Assembly: GCA_026988155.1 (NCBI GenBank)
Contig: JALSLW010000074.1
Location: 31,041 to 95,040 of the forward strand
Length of the DNA stretch: 64,000 nt
From: Methylomonas sp.
GTDB taxonomy: Bacteria > Pseudomonadota > Gammaproteobacteria > Methylococcales > Methylomonadaceae
Direction of reading: 5' to 3'
Part shown: one piece after another, positions 11,907-26,300 of the stretch
Layout of the letters: each line of letters starts with the position of its first letter
How positions within the stretch are numbered: position 1 is the first letter of the stretch
Program-made: the position numbers and the translations under genes
The notes under the pieces: generated by a model
Database searches by the model: none
Seen by the model: the letters and a program-made list of their open reading frames with translations, nothing else
What the model was told of the DNA's origin: nothing

Positions 11907-12302
11907 TTAGCAAACCGTGCAAATAACTTCACCGCCATGCCCAATAGCTCGGGCCGCACGATCTGTCATTACACCGTTTGAAGTTGAAACTATTGCGATA
12001 CCAAGCCCCGCCAGGACTTTCGGCAACTCATCTTTTGACTTATATATTCTAAGGCCAGGCCTACTTATTCTTTTTACTTTTTCTATAACAGGCTGACCTT
12101 TATGATATTTTAAGTCGATTGTCATTTCTGTATGACTTCCAGTAGTTTCAACCTTATAGTCAGTAATATAGCCCTCTTCTTTTAATACATTTGCAATTGC
12201 AACTTTTAATTTAGATGAAGGCAATTTAACACTTTTCTTTCCTGCAGCCTGACCATTTCTTACCCTAGTCAACATGTCTGCAATCGGATCACTCATACTC
12301 AT
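11907..12302 (-). CDS. rpsH: 30S ribosomal protein uS8
   Basis: [25 protein letters not shown]. Confidence 0.98.
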   Translation of the reverse strand: MSMSDPIADMLTRVRNGQAAGKKSVKLPSSKLKVAIANVLKEEGYITDYKVETTGSHTEMTIDLKYHKGQPVIEKVKRISRPGLRIYKSKDELPKVLAGLGIAIVSTSNGVMTDRAARAIGHGGEVICTVC

Positions 12303-12322
12303 ATTTTATCTCCAAAAACCTG

Positions 12323-12628
12323 TTACCAGCTTGCCTTAGACAAACCAGGAACATCACCACGCATAGTTGCTTCTCTTAGTTTATTTCGACTAAGACCGAA
12401 TTTACGGTACACACCATGCGGACGCCCAGTAATTTGACAGCGATTACGCCCTCTACTTGGACTTGAGTCTCTCGGAAGTTTCTGAAGCTTAATAACAGCC
12501 TCATCTTTATCTTCTATTGAAGCACTTGGATCTCTTATAATTTCTTTCAAAGATCTTCTTTTAGCTTCAAATTTACCGACTAGTTTAGTACGCTTATTTT
12601 CGCGAGCTATCATCGATTTTTTAGCCAT
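12323..12628 (-). CDS. rpsN: 30S ribosomal protein uS14
   Basis: [17 protein letters not shown]...[41 protein letters not shown]. Confidence 0.98.
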   Translation of the reverse strand: MAKKSMIARENKRTKLVGKFEAKRRSLKEIIRDPSASIEDKDEAVIKLQKLPRDSSPSRGRNRCQITGRPHGVYRKFGLSRNKLREATMRGDVPGLSKASW

Positions 12629-12639
12629 TTTTACGCCCT

Positions 12640-13179
12640 TTAGTTCTTAAATGGAAAATTGAAAAGCTTCATTAATGCCAGCCCTTCTTCATTTGTTCCC
12701 GCTGTTGTTGTGATAGAAATATCCATACCGCGCAAGGTGTCAATCTTGTCATAATCGATCTCAGGAAAGATGATTTGCTCAGTAACACCCATTGAATAAT
12801 TTCCACGACCATCAAAGCTTTTAGGACTCATTCCTCGAAAATCACGTATACGAGGAATTGCAATACTAATCAATCGGTCTAAGAATTCGTACATTTTATC
12901 ACTTCGTAAAGTAACCTTACAGCCTATAGCCATATCATCACGAATTTTAAAACCTGCAATAGATTTTCTTGACAATGTTACAACAGGCTTCTGTCCAGAG
13001 ATCTTCTCCATATCAGAAAGCGCCGCCTGTAATACTTTTTTATCTGCTACCGCCTCACCAACACCCATATTAAGTGTTATTTTAGTTATTTTTGGCACTT
13101 GCATTACCGATTTATAACCAAACTGCTTCTGCAAAGCAGGCAATATTTTTTCTTTATATTCTGTTTCTAGTCTAGCCAT
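12640..13179 (-). CDS. rplE: 50S ribosomal protein uL5
   Basis: [43 protein letters not shown]. Confidence 0.98.
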   Translation of the reverse strand: MARLETEYKEKILPALQKQFGYKSVMQVPKITKITLNMGVGEAVADKKVLQAALSDMEKISGQKPVVTLSRKSIAGFKIRDDMAIGCKVTLRSDKMYEFLDRLISIAIPRIRDFRGMSPKSFDGRGNYSMGVTEQIIFPEIDYDKIDTLRGMDISITTTAGTNEEGLALMKLFNFPFKN

Positions 13180-13190
13180 GATTTTATACC

Positions 13191-13508
13191 TTATACGTCA
13201 ACTACTTCATTTGTAGATTTAAAATATCTGACTTTTTTTCCATCATCTAGAAACCTGAAGCCAACCCTATCAGCCTTTTTTGTCTCAGGATTATACAAAG
13301 CAACATTTGAAATACTGATTGGCATATCCTTATCTATTATACCACCCTGTATTCCAGCATTTGGGTTACCTTTTTGATGCTTTTTTGATCGGTTGATCCC
13401 TTCAACCAATACTTTTTTATCATCAATAACACTGAGGATTTTACCCTGCTTACCTTTATCCTTACCTGTAAGCACAATGACTTCATCACCTTTTTTTAAC
13501 TTTTGCAT
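13191..13508 (-). CDS. rplX: 50S ribosomal protein uL24
   Basis: [25 protein letters not shown]. Confidence 0.98.
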   Translation of the reverse strand: MQKLKKGDEVIVLTGKDKGKQGKILSVIDDKKVLVEGINRSKKHQKGNPNAGIQGGIIDKDMPISISNVALYNPETKKADRVGFRFLDDGKKVRYFKSTNEVVDV

Positions 13509-13519
13509 TCGAACCTACC

Positions 13520-13888
13520 TTATAATACTTCTGGAGCAAGCGAGATAATTTTCATGTATTTCTCACCTCTCAATTCACGCGTTACAGGTCCAAATATACG
13601 TGTGCCAAGCGGCTGTAGATTGGCATTTAGTATAACGGCTGCGTTACTATCAAAACGAATTACCGAGCCATCTGCTCTGCGAACACCTTTACGGGTTCTG
13701 ACAACCAAAGCATTATAGACCTCTCCTTTCTTAACTTTACCTCGAGGAATTACATCTTTAATACTTACTTTAATAATATCGCCAATACCAGCATACCGCC
13801 TATGCGATCCACCTAATACTTTGATACACATGACCCTTTTAGCACCGCTATTATCTGCGATATCAAGGCTAGTTTGCATCTGAATCAT
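13520..13888 (-). CDS. rplN: 50S ribosomal protein uL14
   Basis: [33 protein letters not shown]. Confidence 0.98.
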   Translation of the reverse strand: MIQMQTSLDIADNSGAKRVMCIKVLGGSHRRYAGIGDIIKVSIKDVIPRGKVKKGEVYNALVVRTRKGVRRADGSVIRFDSNAAVILNANLQPLGTRIFGPVTRELRGEKYMKIISLAPEVL

Positions 13889-13941
13889 TGTTAAATCCCA
13901 GTTATATCAATTAATTTTACAAATTTGTTCAGCTTAAGATC

Positions 13942-14190
13942 TTATAGAACCGAAACTAATTTGTATGTTTTATTTTTCGACAATGGCCTACAGGAAGCTA
14001 TGGACACCATATCTCCCACTTTTGCTTGATTTGCCTCATCGTGAGCCAAAAATTTTGTGGACCTTTTGACATATTTACCATAGATGGGAAATTTGACCAG
14101 TCGCTCAACCAAAACAGTTATTGTCTTATCCATTTTGTCACTTACAACACGACCTGTAACAGTTCGCATTTTAACTTCTTTTTCACTCAT
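13942..14190 (-). CDS. rpsQ: 30S ribosomal protein uS17
   Basis: [39 protein letters not shown]. Confidence 0.97.
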   Translation of the reverse strand: MSEKEVKMRTVTGRVVSDKMDKTITVLVERLVKFPIYGKYVKRSTKFLAHDEANQAKVGDMVSIASCRPLSKNKTYKLVSVL

Positions 14191-14192
14191 GC

Positions 14193-14384
14193 CTATGCAC
14201 TCGCCATTTCATTTAAAATCGTATGAATCCGAGCAATATCTCGCCTTACCTTCTTCACTTGATCAGGTCTGGACAGCTGGCCCGTTCCTTTTTGCATTCT
14301 TAAATTAAATTGTTCCTGTCCTTTTTCAAGTAACAGAGCATTTAATTCAACTTTTGTTTTTTGACGCAATTCGCTAGCTATCAT
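14193..14384 (-). CDS. rpmC: 50S ribosomal protein uL29
   Basis: [33 protein letters not shown]. Confidence 0.97.
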   Translation of the reverse strand: MIASELRQKTKVELNALLLEKGQEQFNLRMQKGTGQLSRPDQVKKVRRDIARIHTILNEMASA

Positions 14385-14797
14385 TACATTATTGTCCGTG
14401 CTACAAAGGTTGTTTTAACAGGTAATTTGGCAGCAGCCAAAGTAAAAGCTTCTCGAGCTAAAACTTCAGGAACCCCTTGAATTTCATACATCATAGTACC
14501 AGGTTTAACATTAGCAACCCAAAACTCTACACTACCTTTACCTTTACCCATCCTCACTTCAAGAGGCTTTTTTGTGATAGGTCTATCTGGAAAAATTCTG
14601 ATCCACATTTTTCCCTGTCTTTTTACATGGCGAGAAATTGTCCTACGTGCCGCCTCAATTTGACGGGCTGTAATTCTACCACGACCCACCGACTTTAATC
14701 CATAGTCTCCGAAACTTACCGAAGATCCCCGAACCGCAACACCATTGTTTCTACCTTTATGCTGCTTACGAAATTTTGTTCTTTTTGGCTGAAGCAT
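14384..14797 (-). CDS. rplP: 50S ribosomal protein uL16
   Basis: [36 protein letters not shown]. Confidence 0.98.
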   Translation of the reverse strand: MLQPKRTKFRKQHKGRNNGVAVRGSSVSFGDYGLKSVGRGRITARQIEAARRTISRHVKRQGKMWIRIFPDRPITKKPLEVRMGKGKGSVEFWVANVKPGTMMYEIQGVPEVLAREAFTLAAAKLPVKTTFVARTIM

Positions 14798-14813
14798 TAT
14801 CTTTTCCCTTCAA

Positions 14814-15491
14814 CTATTTTTTAGAGTTTGGTTTAGCAGATGCCACAGCGTTATGTGCATCCATGTCAAATACCTCACCTTTGAATATCCAGACCTTTAT
14901 GCCTATAATCCCATATGTGGTATTTGCTTCCGCAGTTCCATAATCTATGTCTGCACGCAAAGTATGCAAGGGCACCCGACCTTCACGATACCACTCACCA
15001 CGGGCTATTTCAGCACCATTCAATCTGCCTGCGACATTTATTTTAATACCCTCAGCTCCTAATCGCATTGTATTAGTCACCGCTCGTTTCATTGCCCGCC
15101 GATACATAATTCTTTTTTCGAGCTGTTGCGCAATGCCTTCTGCAACAAGTGTAGCATCAAGCTCAGGCTTTCTTATTTCTTCTACATTGATTTTGACAGG
15201 TACACCCATCATATTCGAAACATCAACTTTCAATTTATCAATGTCTTCACCTTTCTTTCCGATTACTATACCTGGACGTGCTGTATGTACAGTAATCTGA
15301 GCATTATTTGCCGGACGATTAATTTGTATGCGGCTTACTGATGCATGCGATAACTTTTCTTTTATATATTCCCGAACCTTCAAGTCTTGAAGCAAGAATA
15401 CAGGATAGTTTTGGCTATTCGCATACCATCTTGAAGTCCAATCCTTAACAATTCCAAGACGTATACCCGTTGGATGTACTTTCTGACCCAT
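14814..15491 (-). CDS. rpsC: 30S ribosomal protein uS3
   Basis: [30 protein letters not shown]. Confidence 0.98.
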   Translation of the reverse strand: MGQKVHPTGIRLGIVKDWTSRWYANSQNYPVFLLQDLKVREYIKEKLSHASVSRIQINRPANNAQITVHTARPGIVIGKKGEDIDKLKVDVSNMMGVPVKINVEEIRKPELDATLVAEGIAQQLEKRIMYRRAMKRAVTNTMRLGAEGIKINVAGRLNGAEIARGEWYREGRVPLHTLRADIDYGTAEANTTYGIIGIKVWIFKGEVFDMDAHNAVASAKPNSKK

Positions 15492-15499
15492 TTTAACCT

Positions 15500-15844
15500 C
15501 TACTCTGATTCTGAGACTTTAACTGTTATGTGGCAAGTCCTCTTCAGGATGTGATTAGCACGCCCTTTTGCTCTTGCACGAACTCTTTTTAACGTAGAAC
15601 CTTCATTTACAAACACAGTTGACACAAATAGCTCATCGATATCGGCGCTTTCATTGTGTTCGGCGTTTGCTACTGCAGACTCAAGCACCTTGACCATAAT
15701 TGCTGATGCTTTCTTTGTACTAAACTTTAAAGTATTCAACGCCTTTTCAACTGGCAACCCTCGTATCTGATTTCCAACCAATCTTGCTTTCTGTGCAGAT
15801 AATGGCGCATTGCTTAATTTTGCTGATATCTCCATTACCATCAC
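15500..15844 (-). CDS. rplV: 50S ribosomal protein uL22
   Basis: [37 protein letters not shown]. Confidence 0.98.
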   Translation of the reverse strand: MMVMEISAKLSNAPLSAQKARLVGNQIRGLPVEKALNTLKFSTKKASAIMVKVLESAVANAEHNESADIDELFVSTVFVNEGSTLKRVRARAKGRANHILKRTCHITVKVSESE

Positions 15845-16116
15845 CTCTTAGATTTCTTATCAACAATATGGCCTCTATAGGTACGTGTTGGCGAAAACTC
15901 ACCCAACTTGTGCCCGACCATATTCTCAGAAATCAACACGGGAACATGTTGACGTCCATTATGAACAGCTATTGTTAGACCAAGCATATCAGGACTAATC
16001 ATAGATCTTCTTGACCAGGTTTTAATTGGTTTCCGATTATTAGTAGCAACAGCCGCTTCAACCTTCTTTAGCAGATGATGATCAATAAATGGACCTTTTT
16101 TAATTGAACGTGGCAC
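15841..16116 (-). CDS. rpsS: 30S ribosomal protein uS19
   Basis: [20 protein letters not shown]. Confidence 0.98.
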   Translation of the reverse strand: MPRSIKKGPFIDHHLLKKVEAAVATNNRKPIKTWSRRSMISPDMLGLTIAVHNGRQHVPVLISENMVGHKLGEFSPTRTYRGHIVDKKSKR

Positions 16117-16128
16117 TATTTACACCCC

Positions 16129-16956
16129 TTATTTCTTATTACGGCGTCTGACAATCATTTTATCAGTACGTTTGTTTTTTCTAGTTTTATAGCCTTTTGC
16201 TGGTGTCCCCCAAGGTGACACAGGATGCCTACCCCCAGAAGTACGACCCTCGCCCCCCCCATGCGGATGGTCAACCGGATTCATAGCAACACCACGCACA
16301 GTTGGCCTAATCCCTCTATGCCTAGAAGCACCCGCCTTACCTAATGAGATAAGGTTATGCTCAGAATTTGACACTTCACCAATAACAGCTCTGCAATCCG
16401 ATAAAACCTTACGCATTTCACCCGAACGTAAACGCAAAGTTACATGAGCTCCGTCTTTAGCTACCAGCTGAGCAGATGTACCCGCACTTCTCGCAATTTG
16501 AGCACCTTTACCAGGTTTTAATTCCACACAGTGGACTGTTGAACCTAAAGGCATATTACGCAAAGGCATGCAGTTACCTACTTTCACAGGAACTGCCTCT
16601 GAGGAAAGAATCTCTTGCCCCACTTCAATGCCATCAGGGGCAATGATATATCTTCTCTCACCATCTCTAAACAATAGCAAGGCAATATTAGCCGTTCTGT
16701 TAGGATCATATTCCAGCCTTTCAACTATAGCCGGTATATCAAGCTTATTTCTTTTAAAGTCAATTACTCGGTAATGCTGCTTATGCCCACCACCAATATG
16801 TCGGGTAGTAATTCTACCCTGATTATTTCTGCCACCCGTCTTACTTTTCTTCTCTAACAGAGGTGCAAATGGCTTGCCTTTATGTAATTCTTCATTTTTT
16901 ACTCGAATTACAAAGCGCGAGCCTGGGGAGGTAGGTTTAGATTTTAGAATAGCCAT
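16129..16956 (-). CDS. rplB: 50S ribosomal protein uL2
   Basis: [53 protein letters not shown]. Confidence 0.98.
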   Translation of the reverse strand: MAILKSKPTSPGSRFVIRVKNEELHKGKPFAPLLEKKSKTGGRNNQGRITTRHIGGGHKQHYRVIDFKRNKLDIPAIVERLEYDPNRTANIALLLFRDGERRYIIAPDGIEVGQEILSSEAVPVKVGNCMPLRNMPLGSTVHCVELKPGKGAQIARSAGTSAQLVAKDGAHVTLRLRSGEMRKVLSDCRAVIGEVSNSEHNLISLGKAGASRHRGIRPTVRGVAMNPVDHPHGGGEGRTSGGRHPVSPWGTPAKGYKTRKNKRTDKMIVRRRNKK

Positions 16957-16987
16957 TGCTTTCTACCGTTTTATATAATTATGTTAT

Positions 16988-17287
16988 TTATGCCGAAGCA
17001 AAATCAATATCCTGACCTTCTTTAAGCTTTACATATGCTTTTTTCCAGTCAGATCTTTTACCTAGAGTTTGGCCAAAACGCTTAACCTTCCCCTTAACGT
17101 TAAGCACTTGCACCGAATCTACTTCGACGTCAAACATCAACTCAACGGCCTTCTTTACTTCTAATTTAGTCGCAACTTTTTGCACTTTAAAAACAAACTG
17201 ATTGCTATCTTCTGCAGCCAAAGTGCTCTTTTCTGAAACAATCGGCGCCAATAACACGTTAGCTAATTTATTTTTTTCCAAGCTCAT
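16988..17287 (-). CDS. rplW: 50S ribosomal protein uL23
   Basis: [26 protein letters not shown]. Confidence 0.97.
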   Translation of the reverse strand: MSLEKNKLANVLLAPIVSEKSTLAAEDSNQFVFKVQKVATKLEVKKAVELMFDVEVDSVQVLNVKGKVKRFGQTLGKRSDWKKAYVKLKEGQDIDFASA

Positions 17288-17904
17288 GCCAAATTTTCCT
17301 CAATTTGTTTTACAGCAGCTGAAGTAGCAATAACTTTATCAGCCGAAACCAAAGATATCGGATTAATTCCACCAACCAAAGAAATTTCAACATATGGTAT
17401 ATTGCGAGTTGAAAGTACCAGGTTGTCCGTCATTTCATCCGTTAAAATCAGTACCCGCTTAGCATTTAGGGTGGAAAGCTTAGTTACCATATCTTTAGTT
17501 TTAGAAGAGTCAGGCAATATTTTATCACTGACAACTAATCTTTCTTGACGCAATAATTCTGAAAATATAGAACGGATACCCACCCTATACATTTTCTTAT
17601 TTATCTTTTGAGAAAAAGATCTGGGCTGAGCGGCAAAAGTCGCACCACCCGAGCGCCATATAGGACTGCTCATTGTACCAGATCTTGCACGCCCTGTCCC
17701 TTTTTGTCTCCATGGTTTAGCACCGCCGCCGGCAACAGCCGAACGATTCTTTTGTGCTTTTGTTCCGGAACGTCCACCAGCCAAGTATCTGACAACCATC
17801 TGGTGAACTAATGTTTCATTGAATTCTTGACCAAAGACTTGCTCAGCAACTTCAATTGCGCTCGCCGAGTCCTGGGAATTAATTGCGGGTATTTGCAAAA
17901 CCAT
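17284..17904 (-). CDS. rplD: 50S ribosomal protein uL4
   Basis: [47 protein letters not shown]. Confidence 0.98.
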   Translation of the reverse strand: MVLQIPAINSQDSASAIEVAEQVFGQEFNETLVHQMVVRYLAGGRSGTKAQKNRSAVAGGGAKPWRQKGTGRARSGTMSSPIWRSGGATFAAQPRSFSQKINKKMYRVGIRSIFSELLRQERLVVSDKILPDSSKTKDMVTKLSTLNAKRVLILTDEMTDNLVLSTRNIPYVEISLVGGINPISLVSADKVIATSAAVKQIEENLA

Positions 17905-17907
17905 AAC

Positions 17908-18558
17908 TTAACCTTTATTTCGCATTTTCGTAGCAGGTGTGATAACCACATCCCCACCTTTAGCCCCAGGAACTGCACCTGTTACTAAAATTAAATTTCT
18001 TTCAGCATCTATTGAGTGAATAGTTAAATTCTGAACAGTTCTTTTTACTGCACCCATATGACCTGACATTTTCTTACCTTTGAAAACGCGACCTGGTGTT
18101 TGACACATACCAATAGACCCATTTGATCTATGTGAAATAGAGTTACCATGAGTAGCATCTTGCATTCCAAAATTATGTCGCTTAATGCCACCTTGAAACC
18201 CCTTACCGATAGTTGTACCGGAAGCATCAATAACCTGGCCTTCACTAAACACATCCAAAGCGAGCTCGGATCCAGCAGATAAATCAGCACCCTCATTATC
18301 GTCCAGTCTAAATTCAACCAAACTGCGACCTGCTGTAACATTTGCAGAGGCATAATGCCCAGCTAGCGCTTTATCAACTTTAGAAGATTTTTTATCACCG
18401 ACAGCAACTTGTATTGCGCGATAACCATCATTCTCAACACTCTTAACCTGAACAACTCGATTAGAATTGATTTCAAGAACCGTTACCGGGACCGAAGCAC
18501 CATCTTCAGTAAAAACACGGGTCATACCACATTTACGACCAATAAGACCTATTGACAT
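17908..18558 (-). CDS. rplC: 50S ribosomal protein uL3
   Basis: [29 protein letters not shown]. Confidence 0.98.
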   Translation of the reverse strand: MSIGLIGRKCGMTRVFTEDGASVPVTVLEINSNRVVQVKSVENDGYRAIQVAVGDKKSSKVDKALAGHYASANVTAGRSLVEFRLDDNEGADLSAGSELALDVFSEGQVIDASGTTIGKGFQGGIKRHNFGMQDATHGNSISHRSNGSIGMCQTPGRVFKGKKMSGHMGAVKRTVQNLTIHSIDAERNLILVTGAVPGAKGGDVVITPATKMRNKG

Positions 18559-18617
18559 CTGCCAATTCCTCGTACTTACAAACGCTCTTTAACGAGCATT
18601 TATTTGTTTAAGTTACT

Positions 18618-18929
18618 TTATTTAAGCTTTATCTGAACATCCACACCAGCTGCAAGATCAATTTTCATCAATGCATCTACGGTTTTGTCAGTTGGCTCAA
18701 CAATATCAAGTAACCTTTTATATGTTCTCAACTCATATTGATCTCGCGCATCTTTATTTACATGAGGCGATATCAATATGGTAAAGCGTTCTTTTTTAGT
18801 AGGCAATGGAATAGGACCCTTAACCTGGGCACCTGTTCTTTTTGCTGTTTCTACTATCTCACCAGCTGATTGATCAATTAATTTATGATCAAAAGCTTTT
18901 AAGCGAATTCTGATAGTTTGATTAGCCAT
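18618..18929 (-). CDS. rpsJ: 30S ribosomal protein uS10
   Basis: [42 protein letters not shown]. Confidence 0.98.
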   Translation of the reverse strand: MANQTIRIRLKAFDHKLIDQSAGEIVETAKRTGAQVKGPIPLPTKKERFTILISPHVNKDARDQYELRTYKRLLDIVEPTDKTVDALMKIDLAAGVDVQIKLK

Positions 18930-18934
18930 TTATT

Positions 18935-20155
18935 TTACTCAATAATTGAAGCAACAACACCCGCACCTACTGTGCGACCACCTTCTCGTACAGCGAAGCG
19001 CAAACCCTCATCCATTGCAATCGGGTTGATCAGAGTAACTTCTACTGTTACATTATCTCCAGGCATAACCATTTCAACACCTTCCTGCAATTCTACCGCA
19101 CCTGTAATATCGGTAGTTCTAAAATAGAACTGAGGTCGATAGCCATTGAAAAAAGGTGTGTGTCGTCCACCTTCATCTTTGGATAAAACATAAATTTCTG
19201 CTTTAAACTTTGAGTGAGGCTTAACCGAACCAGGATGAGCCAATACTTGACCACGCTCAACATCTTCACGCTTAGTTCCACGCAAAAGAACACCAACGTT
19301 ATCGCCCGCTTCCCCTTGATCCAATAATTTACGGAACATTTCTACACCGGTACAAACAGTTTTAGCTGTTTCCTTAATGCCGATAATTTCCAACTCTTCA
19401 CCGACCTTAACCACTCCACGCTCAATACGACCGGTTACAACCGTTCCACGACCCGATATTGAAAATACATCCTCCACAGGCATAATGAATGCACCATCGA
19501 CTGCACGCTCAGGTAAAGGAATATAAGTATCTAGGGCCTCGACCAACTTTAGAACTGAAGGAACACCAACTTCACTTGTATCACCTTCTAGCGCTTTTAA
19601 TGCTGAACCAACGATTATTGGGGTATCATCACCTGGAAATTCATACTGATCTAATAACTCACGCAATTCCATTTCGACCAATTCCAGCATTTCGTCATAC
19701 TCTTCAGTATGCAATCCACCACAATCCTCAGCCAGAATATCTGCTTTATTCAAGTAAACTACAACATATGGGACACCAACTTGACGTGACAACAAAATAT
19801 GCTCCCGCGTTTGAGGCATAGGCCCATCAGTTGCGCCACAAACCAATATAGCACCATCCATTTGGGCCGCACCAGTAATCATATTTTTTACATAATCAGC
19901 GTGACCCGGGCAGTCAACATGTGCATAGTGACGCGTTTCTGATTCATATTCAACATGAGATGTTGCAATTGTAATGCCACGCTCTCTCTCTTCAGGTGCA
20001 TTATCAATTTCATCAAATGCTTTAACCTCACCACCCATTGCTTCAGCCATAACCTTTGTTAAAGCCGCTGTCAAAGTAGTCTTTCCATGATCAACGTGGC
20101 CGATTGTTCCAACGTTTACATGGGGTTTAGTTCTTTCAAATTTTTCTTTAGCCAT
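18935..20155 (-). CDS. tuf: Elongation factor Tu
   Basis: [38 protein letters not shown]; the only tuf copy in this window. Confidence 0.99.
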   Translation of the reverse strand: MAKEKFERTKPHVNVGTIGHVDHGKTTLTAALTKVMAEAMGGEVKAFDEIDNAPEERERGITIATSHVEYESETRHYAHVDCPGHADYVKNMITGAAQMDGAILVCGATDGPMPQTREHILLSRQVGVPYVVVYLNKADILAEDCGGLHTEEYDEMLELVEMELRELLDQYEFPGDDTPIIVGSALKALEGDTSEVGVPSVLKLVEALDTYIPLPERAVDGAFIMPVEDVFSISGRGTVVTGRIERGVVKVGEELEIIGIKETAKTVCTGVEMFRKLLDQGEAGDNVGVLLRGTKREDVERGQVLAHPGSVKPHSKFKAEIYVLSKDEGGRHTPFFNGYRPQFYFRTTDITGAVELQEGVEMVMPGDNVTVEVTLINPIAMDEGLRFAVREGGRTVGAGVVASIIE

Positions 20156-20181
20156 GAGTCAATACCTTTAGTCTTTTTACT

Positions 20182-22287
20182 TTATAAAACCTTATTAATA
20201 ATAGCTTCCGCAATTTTTGCAGGTGCTTCGCCATATTTTTCAAACTGCATACTGTATGTTGCTCGCCCTTGTGTTGCTGAGCGTAAATCAGTTGCATAAC
20301 CAAACATTTCTGCCAATGGAACTTCGCATTCTACCGTCGTTCCAGCTGGAGAATCATCCATCCCTAGTACACATCCGCGACGTCTATTGATGTCGCCAAC
20401 AACATCCCCCAAATAGTCTTGGGGGGTAACCACTTCCACCTTCATTAAAGGCTCAAGTAACACAGGATTTGCAGTCTTCGTTCCATCCCTGAAAGCTATA
20501 GATCCTGCTATTTTGAAAGCCATCTCATTCGAATCGACATCATGATATGACCCATCGAACAAAGTTACTTTTACATCTACAACTGGAAATCCGGCCATTA
20601 CGCCACTTTCCATTTGATCTTGAATCCCTTTATCAATTGCCGGTATATATTCCTTCGGGACCGCACCGTCTACGATTTCATTAACAAACTGGTAGCCAGA
20701 ACCTCTTTCCACTGGCTCTATTTTTAGACAGACATGTCCATATTGCCCCTTGCCCGCCATTTCTTTTATAAATTTCCCTTCACACTTTACCGCATTAACA
20801 ATAGATTCTCGATAAGCTACTTGCGGATCTCCAACATTTGCATCAACACCAAATTCTCTTTTTAAGCGGTCGACTATTATTTCCAGATGCAACTCACCCA
20901 TCCCAGAAATAATTGTTTGCCCAGCCTCTACATCTGAGCTCACCCTAAAAGAAGGATCTTCTTGAGCCAGTCTCTCAAAACCTACTGCCATCTTATCCTG
21001 ATCAGCTAGTGTTTTCGGTTCTACCGCAATAGATATTACTGGCGCCGGAAACTCAATTTTTTCCAAAATTATTGGGCTTTTAAGATCACACAATGTATCA
21101 CCTGTTGTGACCAGCTTTAAACCTATTGCTGCCGCGATATCACCCGCCCTAACCTCTTTTACCTCTTCCCTGCTATTCGCATGCATTTGTACAATACGTC
21201 CAACGCGCTCCCTTTTTCCCTTAATAGCGTTTAATACCACACTACCAGATTCAAGCACCCCAGAATAAACTCGAAAAAAAGCTAATGAACCAACAAACGG
21301 ATCTGTTGCTATTTTAAAAGCCAATGCTGAAAATTGTTCATCATCATCGGCATGCCTTACAAGAACTTCTGTTTCTTCTGAACCTCCTACAGAGACTCCT
21401 TCAATAGATTCTATATCTGTTGGAGCAGGCAAATAGTCAATAATTGCATCAAGCAAACATTGAACTCCTTTATTCTTAAACGCAGAACCGCAAAAAGCAG
21501 GAACAATTTTATTATTCAGCACCTGCGTACGAATTCCTGATCTTATTTCCGCTTCATCCAAATCACCTTCTTCAAGATACTTCTCCATCAGTTCGTCACT
21601 AGCATCAGCGGCTGCTTCCAGCATATTCTCCCGCCATTCCCCAGCAAGAGTCATCATATCTTCAGGGACTGCCCTCTCTTCAAAAGCCACCCCCATATTC
21701 CCTTCTTCCCAATAGATTGCCTTCATCTTAATCAGGTCAACAACACCTCTAAAAGACTCTTCAGTCCCTATTGGCAATTGCAACGGCACCGGGGTCGCAT
21801 TTAGCCGAGTTTTTATCTGTTCAATGACCCGTAAAAAATCAGCTCCCGAACGATCCATTTTATTTACAAACACTATTCTTGGAACTTGATATTTAGTCGC
21901 CTGTCTCCAAACTGTTTCTGACTGAGGCTCTACTCCACCCACGGCACAAAAAACTGCACAGGCACCATCAAGAACCCGCAAAGAACGCTCCACCTCGATT
22001 GTAAAATCAACATGTCCAGGTGTATCAATTATATTAATCCGATGCTTAGGGAACTGCCCCTCCATTCCCGACCAAAAACAAGTTGTAGCAGCTGAAGTAA
22101 TGGTTATCCCCCTTTCCTGCTCCTGCTCCATCCAATCCATTGTTGCAGCACCGTCATGCACCTCACCGATCTTATGTGACACTCCCGTGTAATATAAAAT
22201 TCTTTCCGTCGTGGTTGTTTTTCCCGCATCTATATGCGCCATAATCCCTATATTTCTATAACGATCAATCGGTGTTTCTCGAACCAC
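20182..22287 (-). CDS. fusA: Elongation factor G
   Basis: [60 protein letters not shown]. Confidence 0.99.
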   Translation of the reverse strand: MVRETPIDRYRNIGIMAHIDAGKTTTTERILYYTGVSHKIGEVHDGAATMDWMEQEQERGITITSAATTCFWSGMEGQFPKHRINIIDTPGHVDFTIEVERSLRVLDGACAVFCAVGGVEPQSETVWRQATKYQVPRIVFVNKMDRSGADFLRVIEQIKTRLNATPVPLQLPIGTEESFRGVVDLIKMKAIYWEEGNMGVAFEERAVPEDMMTLAGEWRENMLEAAADASDELMEKYLEEGDLDEAEIRSGIRTQVLNNKIVPAFCGSAFKNKGVQCLLDAIIDYLPAPTDIESIEGVSVGGSEETEVLVRHADDDEQFSALAFKIATDPFVGSLAFFRVYSGVLESGSVVLNAIKGKRERVGRIVQMHANSREEVKEVRAGDIAAAIGLKLVTTGDTLCDLKSPIILEKIEFPAPVISIAVEPKTLADQDKMAVGFERLAQEDPSFRVSSDVEAGQTIISGMGELHLEIIVDRLKREFGVDANVGDPQVAYRESIVNAVKCEGKFIKEMAGKGQYGHVCLKIEPVERGSGYQFVNEIVDGAVPKEYIPAIDKGIQDQMESGVMAGFPVVDVKVTLFDGSYHDVDSNEMAFKIAGSIAFRDGTKTANPVLLEPLMKVEVVTPQDYLGDVVGDINRRRGCVLGMDDSPAGTTVECEVPLAEMFGYATDLRSATQGRATYSMQFEKYGEAPAKIAEAIINKVL

Positions 22288-22309
22288 AACCTTTTCCTTC
22301 TATAACCGC

Positions 22310-22783
<474 letters not shown>

Positions 22784-22794
22784 TTAACTCTCCT

Positions 22795-23169
22795 TTATGA
22801 CTTAGGCTTCTTAGTACCGTACTTGGAACGGCCTGCTTTCCTACCGTCAACACCTGAAGTATCAAGACTTCCCCGAACAACATGATAGCGAACACCTGGC
22901 AAATCCTTCACTCTCCCACCCCTTATCAAGACCACGGAATGCTCTTGCAAGTTATGACCTTCACCGCCAATGTAGCTACTTACCTCATAACCACTTGTCA
23001 ACCTAACCCTCGCAACCTTACGCATCGCCGAATTTGGTTTTTTAGGTGTCGTTGTATACACACGAGTACACACTCCGCGTCGCTGAGGACAAGCCTTTAA
23101 TGCAGGCACCTTGCTTTTCTCTATTTTTTTAGCACGAGGCTTACGAACCAATTGGTTGATCGTTGCCAT
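22795..23169 (-). CDS. rpsL: 30S ribosomal protein uS12
   Basis: [15 protein letters not shown]...[19 protein letters not shown]. Confidence 0.98.
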   Translation of the reverse strand: MATINQLVRKPRAKKIEKSKVPALKACPQRRGVCTRVYTTTPKKPNSAMRKVARVRLTSGYEVSSYIGGEGHNLQEHSVVLIRGGRVKDLPGVRYHVVRGSLDTSGVDGRKAGRSKYGTKKPKS

Positions 23170-23342
23170 ATCTATTTACTCCGATATACAAATTTTAATT
23201 GTCAGACAATAAAAGAACAGCCATACATAAATGCATAACGGTTCTTAGCATCCATTTATTCCTGACCTAGCTCTTAGCTCATGTGAGCCGAGTATATTAC
23301 TCCAAACCCACACCCCTGGTCAAGCTTTATTATATTAAATCC

Positions 23343-26300
23343 TTACTCTGTATTTAGCGCCTGTTTCAGCGCCTGCTCCACATCCTCTGCATCAACTGTT
23401 GCCGAAGGGACAGCATCAGCCGAATTTGCAGCAAGTTTATTCAATAGCTTCTTTTTTCGTTGCTCATGATATGCTAAACCTGTCCCTGCGGGAATCAAAC
23501 GCCCGACAATTACATTCTCCTTTAACCCGTTCAAACCATCACCAATGCCCCTCACAGCCGCATCTGTCAACACTCTTGTTGTCTCTTGAAAAGAGGCCGC
23601 AGAAATAAACGATTCCGTTGCAAGCGAGGCCTTTGTAATACCTAGCAAAACAGGTTCAAAACTGGCTGGAATTTTCCCATCCTTTTCCATCTGATCATTT
23701 ATTTCATTAAGATAGCTTCTTTCCACCTGCTCCCCTTTGACAAAATCTGTTTCACCAGATGCTGTGATATCCACTTTCCTGAGCATTTGTCTGATTATTG
23801 CCTCAATATGCTTATCATTGATACCTACACCTTGTAAACGGTAAACATCCTGAATTTCTTTAACCAAATAATCTGCTAGCTCCTCAACCCCTCTTAATCT
23901 AAGAATATCATGCGGTGTTAACTCACCTTCGGCAATAGTTTCTCCTTTTTCAACGAACTCACCCTCAAATACAGTAATATGACGCCACTTTGGAATCAAT
24001 GTTTCGTACTGCTCGCCCTCACTATCAGTAATGACAACTCGCTGCTTGCCTTTTGTTTCTTTGCCAAAAGAAACCATGCCTGTTGCTTCAGCAAGAATAG
24101 CAGGATCCTTGGTTTTTCGAGCCTCAAATAGATCAGCTACCCGAGGTAAACCACCGGTAATATCTCTGGTTTTACTTGATTCCTGAGGGATTCTAGCCAA
24201 TACATCACCAACCCTAACTTCTCCGCCATCTTTTATTCCAGCAATTGCACCCGCTGGCAAGAAATATTGCGCAGGTATATCGGTTCCAGATAAATTAATT
24301 GATTCACCCTGCTCATCTACTAAACGAACCATCGGGCGCAACTCCTTGCCTGCCGTACTCCTTTGCTTAGGATCAGTGACTACTTGTGAGCTCAACCCCG
24401 TAACGTCATCTAACTGCTGCTGCACAGTAACGCCATCCACAAAATCAATGAGCTGCACCAGCCCATTTACCTCAGTAACTACCGGATGCGTGTGCGGATC
24501 CCAGGTAACAATAATATCACCCGTTTCAACTGGACTCTCCTCCTCAACTGTCAGCACTGCACCATAAGGCACTTTATACCGCTCACGCTCACGCCCATAC
24601 GAATCAATGATGCCCACTTCGCCAGAACGCGACACAGCAACAAGATGTCCATCTTTATTTTTGACCGTCTTCATGTTATTGAGCTTGACCGTTCCTGCTG
24701 ATTTAACCTGAACATTGCTAATCGCCGCCGACCTTGAAGCAGCCCCACCTATATGAAAGGTACGCATTGTCAGCTGTGTTCCCGGCTCACCAATTGATTG
24801 CGCTGCAACTACCCCAACAGCCTCGCCAATATTAACCATATGCCCCCTTCCTAAATCACGCCCGTAGCATTTAGCACAGACACCATGACGGGCATCACAG
24901 GTAATGATCGACCGGACAAGCAGCCTATCTATATTATTATCTTCCAGCATAGATACCATGGACTCATCAATCATTGTTCCACTTGGTATTAGGATTTCCT
25001 CATCTTTCTGGCTTAATACATCATTAACAGCTACCCGCCCCAGCACTCTCTCAGACAAAGGCTCAACAACATCTCCACCTTCAATGATAGGTGTCATAGT
25101 TAAACCATTCACCGTTCCACAGTCTTCTTGCAAAACGACCAAATCCTGTGCAACATCAACCAGCCTACGTGTCAAATAACCTGAGTTAGCCGTTTTTAGT
25201 GCGGTATCAGCAAGACCTTTCCGTGCACCGTGTGTCGATATAAAGTATTGAAGAACATCTAACCCCTCACGGAAATTAGCAGTAATGGGCGTTTCAATAA
25301 TAGACCCATCCGGTTTGGCCATTAAGCCCCGCATACCTGCAAGCTGACGAATCTGAGCGGCCGACCCCCGCGCCCCAGATTCTGCCATCATAAATACTGA
25401 GTTGAACGACTTTTGCATTACAGTTTCGCCCTGGGCATTCACTGCAGGCTCTTCACCCAAACCCTCCATCATTGCATTGGCTACTTGCTCATTTGCATGC
25501 GACCAAATATCAACGACCTTATTATATCTTTCGCCATCTGTTACCAAACCTGAAGCATATTGACTCTGTATTTCAGTCACTTCAGCCTCCGCAGTCGCTA
25601 AAATTGCACTTTTCTTTTCAGGTATTTCCATGTCTTCAATTCCAACTGAAACACCAGACCTAGTCGCATATTTAAATCCTAGGTACATAATCTTGTCAGC
25701 CAGCATAACCGTGTCTTTATTTCCAAGATGTCGGTAGCTATAGTTGATCAGTTTAGATATGTTCTTTTTAGTCATATCTACATTAACTTCATCAAATGGC
25801 ATTCCTTCTGGCACTATAGCCCAGATTAAAGCACGGCCAACTGTTGTTTCGTATCGTTTAGTACGCGTTACCACCTCACCCTGTTCATTTTTGACTTTTT
25901 CAGTTACACGAAGCTGTATTTTTGTTTGCAACTCTACTGATTTTTCATCTAACGCCTTATTAACCTCATCTAGGTCGACAAAAATACTGCCTTCGCCTTT
26001 TGCATTAATTTTCCCACGGGTAATATAATACAAACCAATAACCACATCCTGAGATGGATTAATGACCGGCTCGCCATTTGCCGGTGACAGGATATTATTA
26101 GTTGCCATCATTAAAATTCTGGCCTCAAGCTGCGCTTCAATTGATAAGGGCACATGAACTGCCATCTGATCACCATCAAAATCGGCATTAAAAGCGCTAC
26201 AGACTAGTGGATGTAACTGAATGGCCTTACCTTCGATCAAGGTGGGTTCAAATGCCTGAATCCCCAATCTGTGCAAAGTTGGAGCACGGTTTAGCATAAT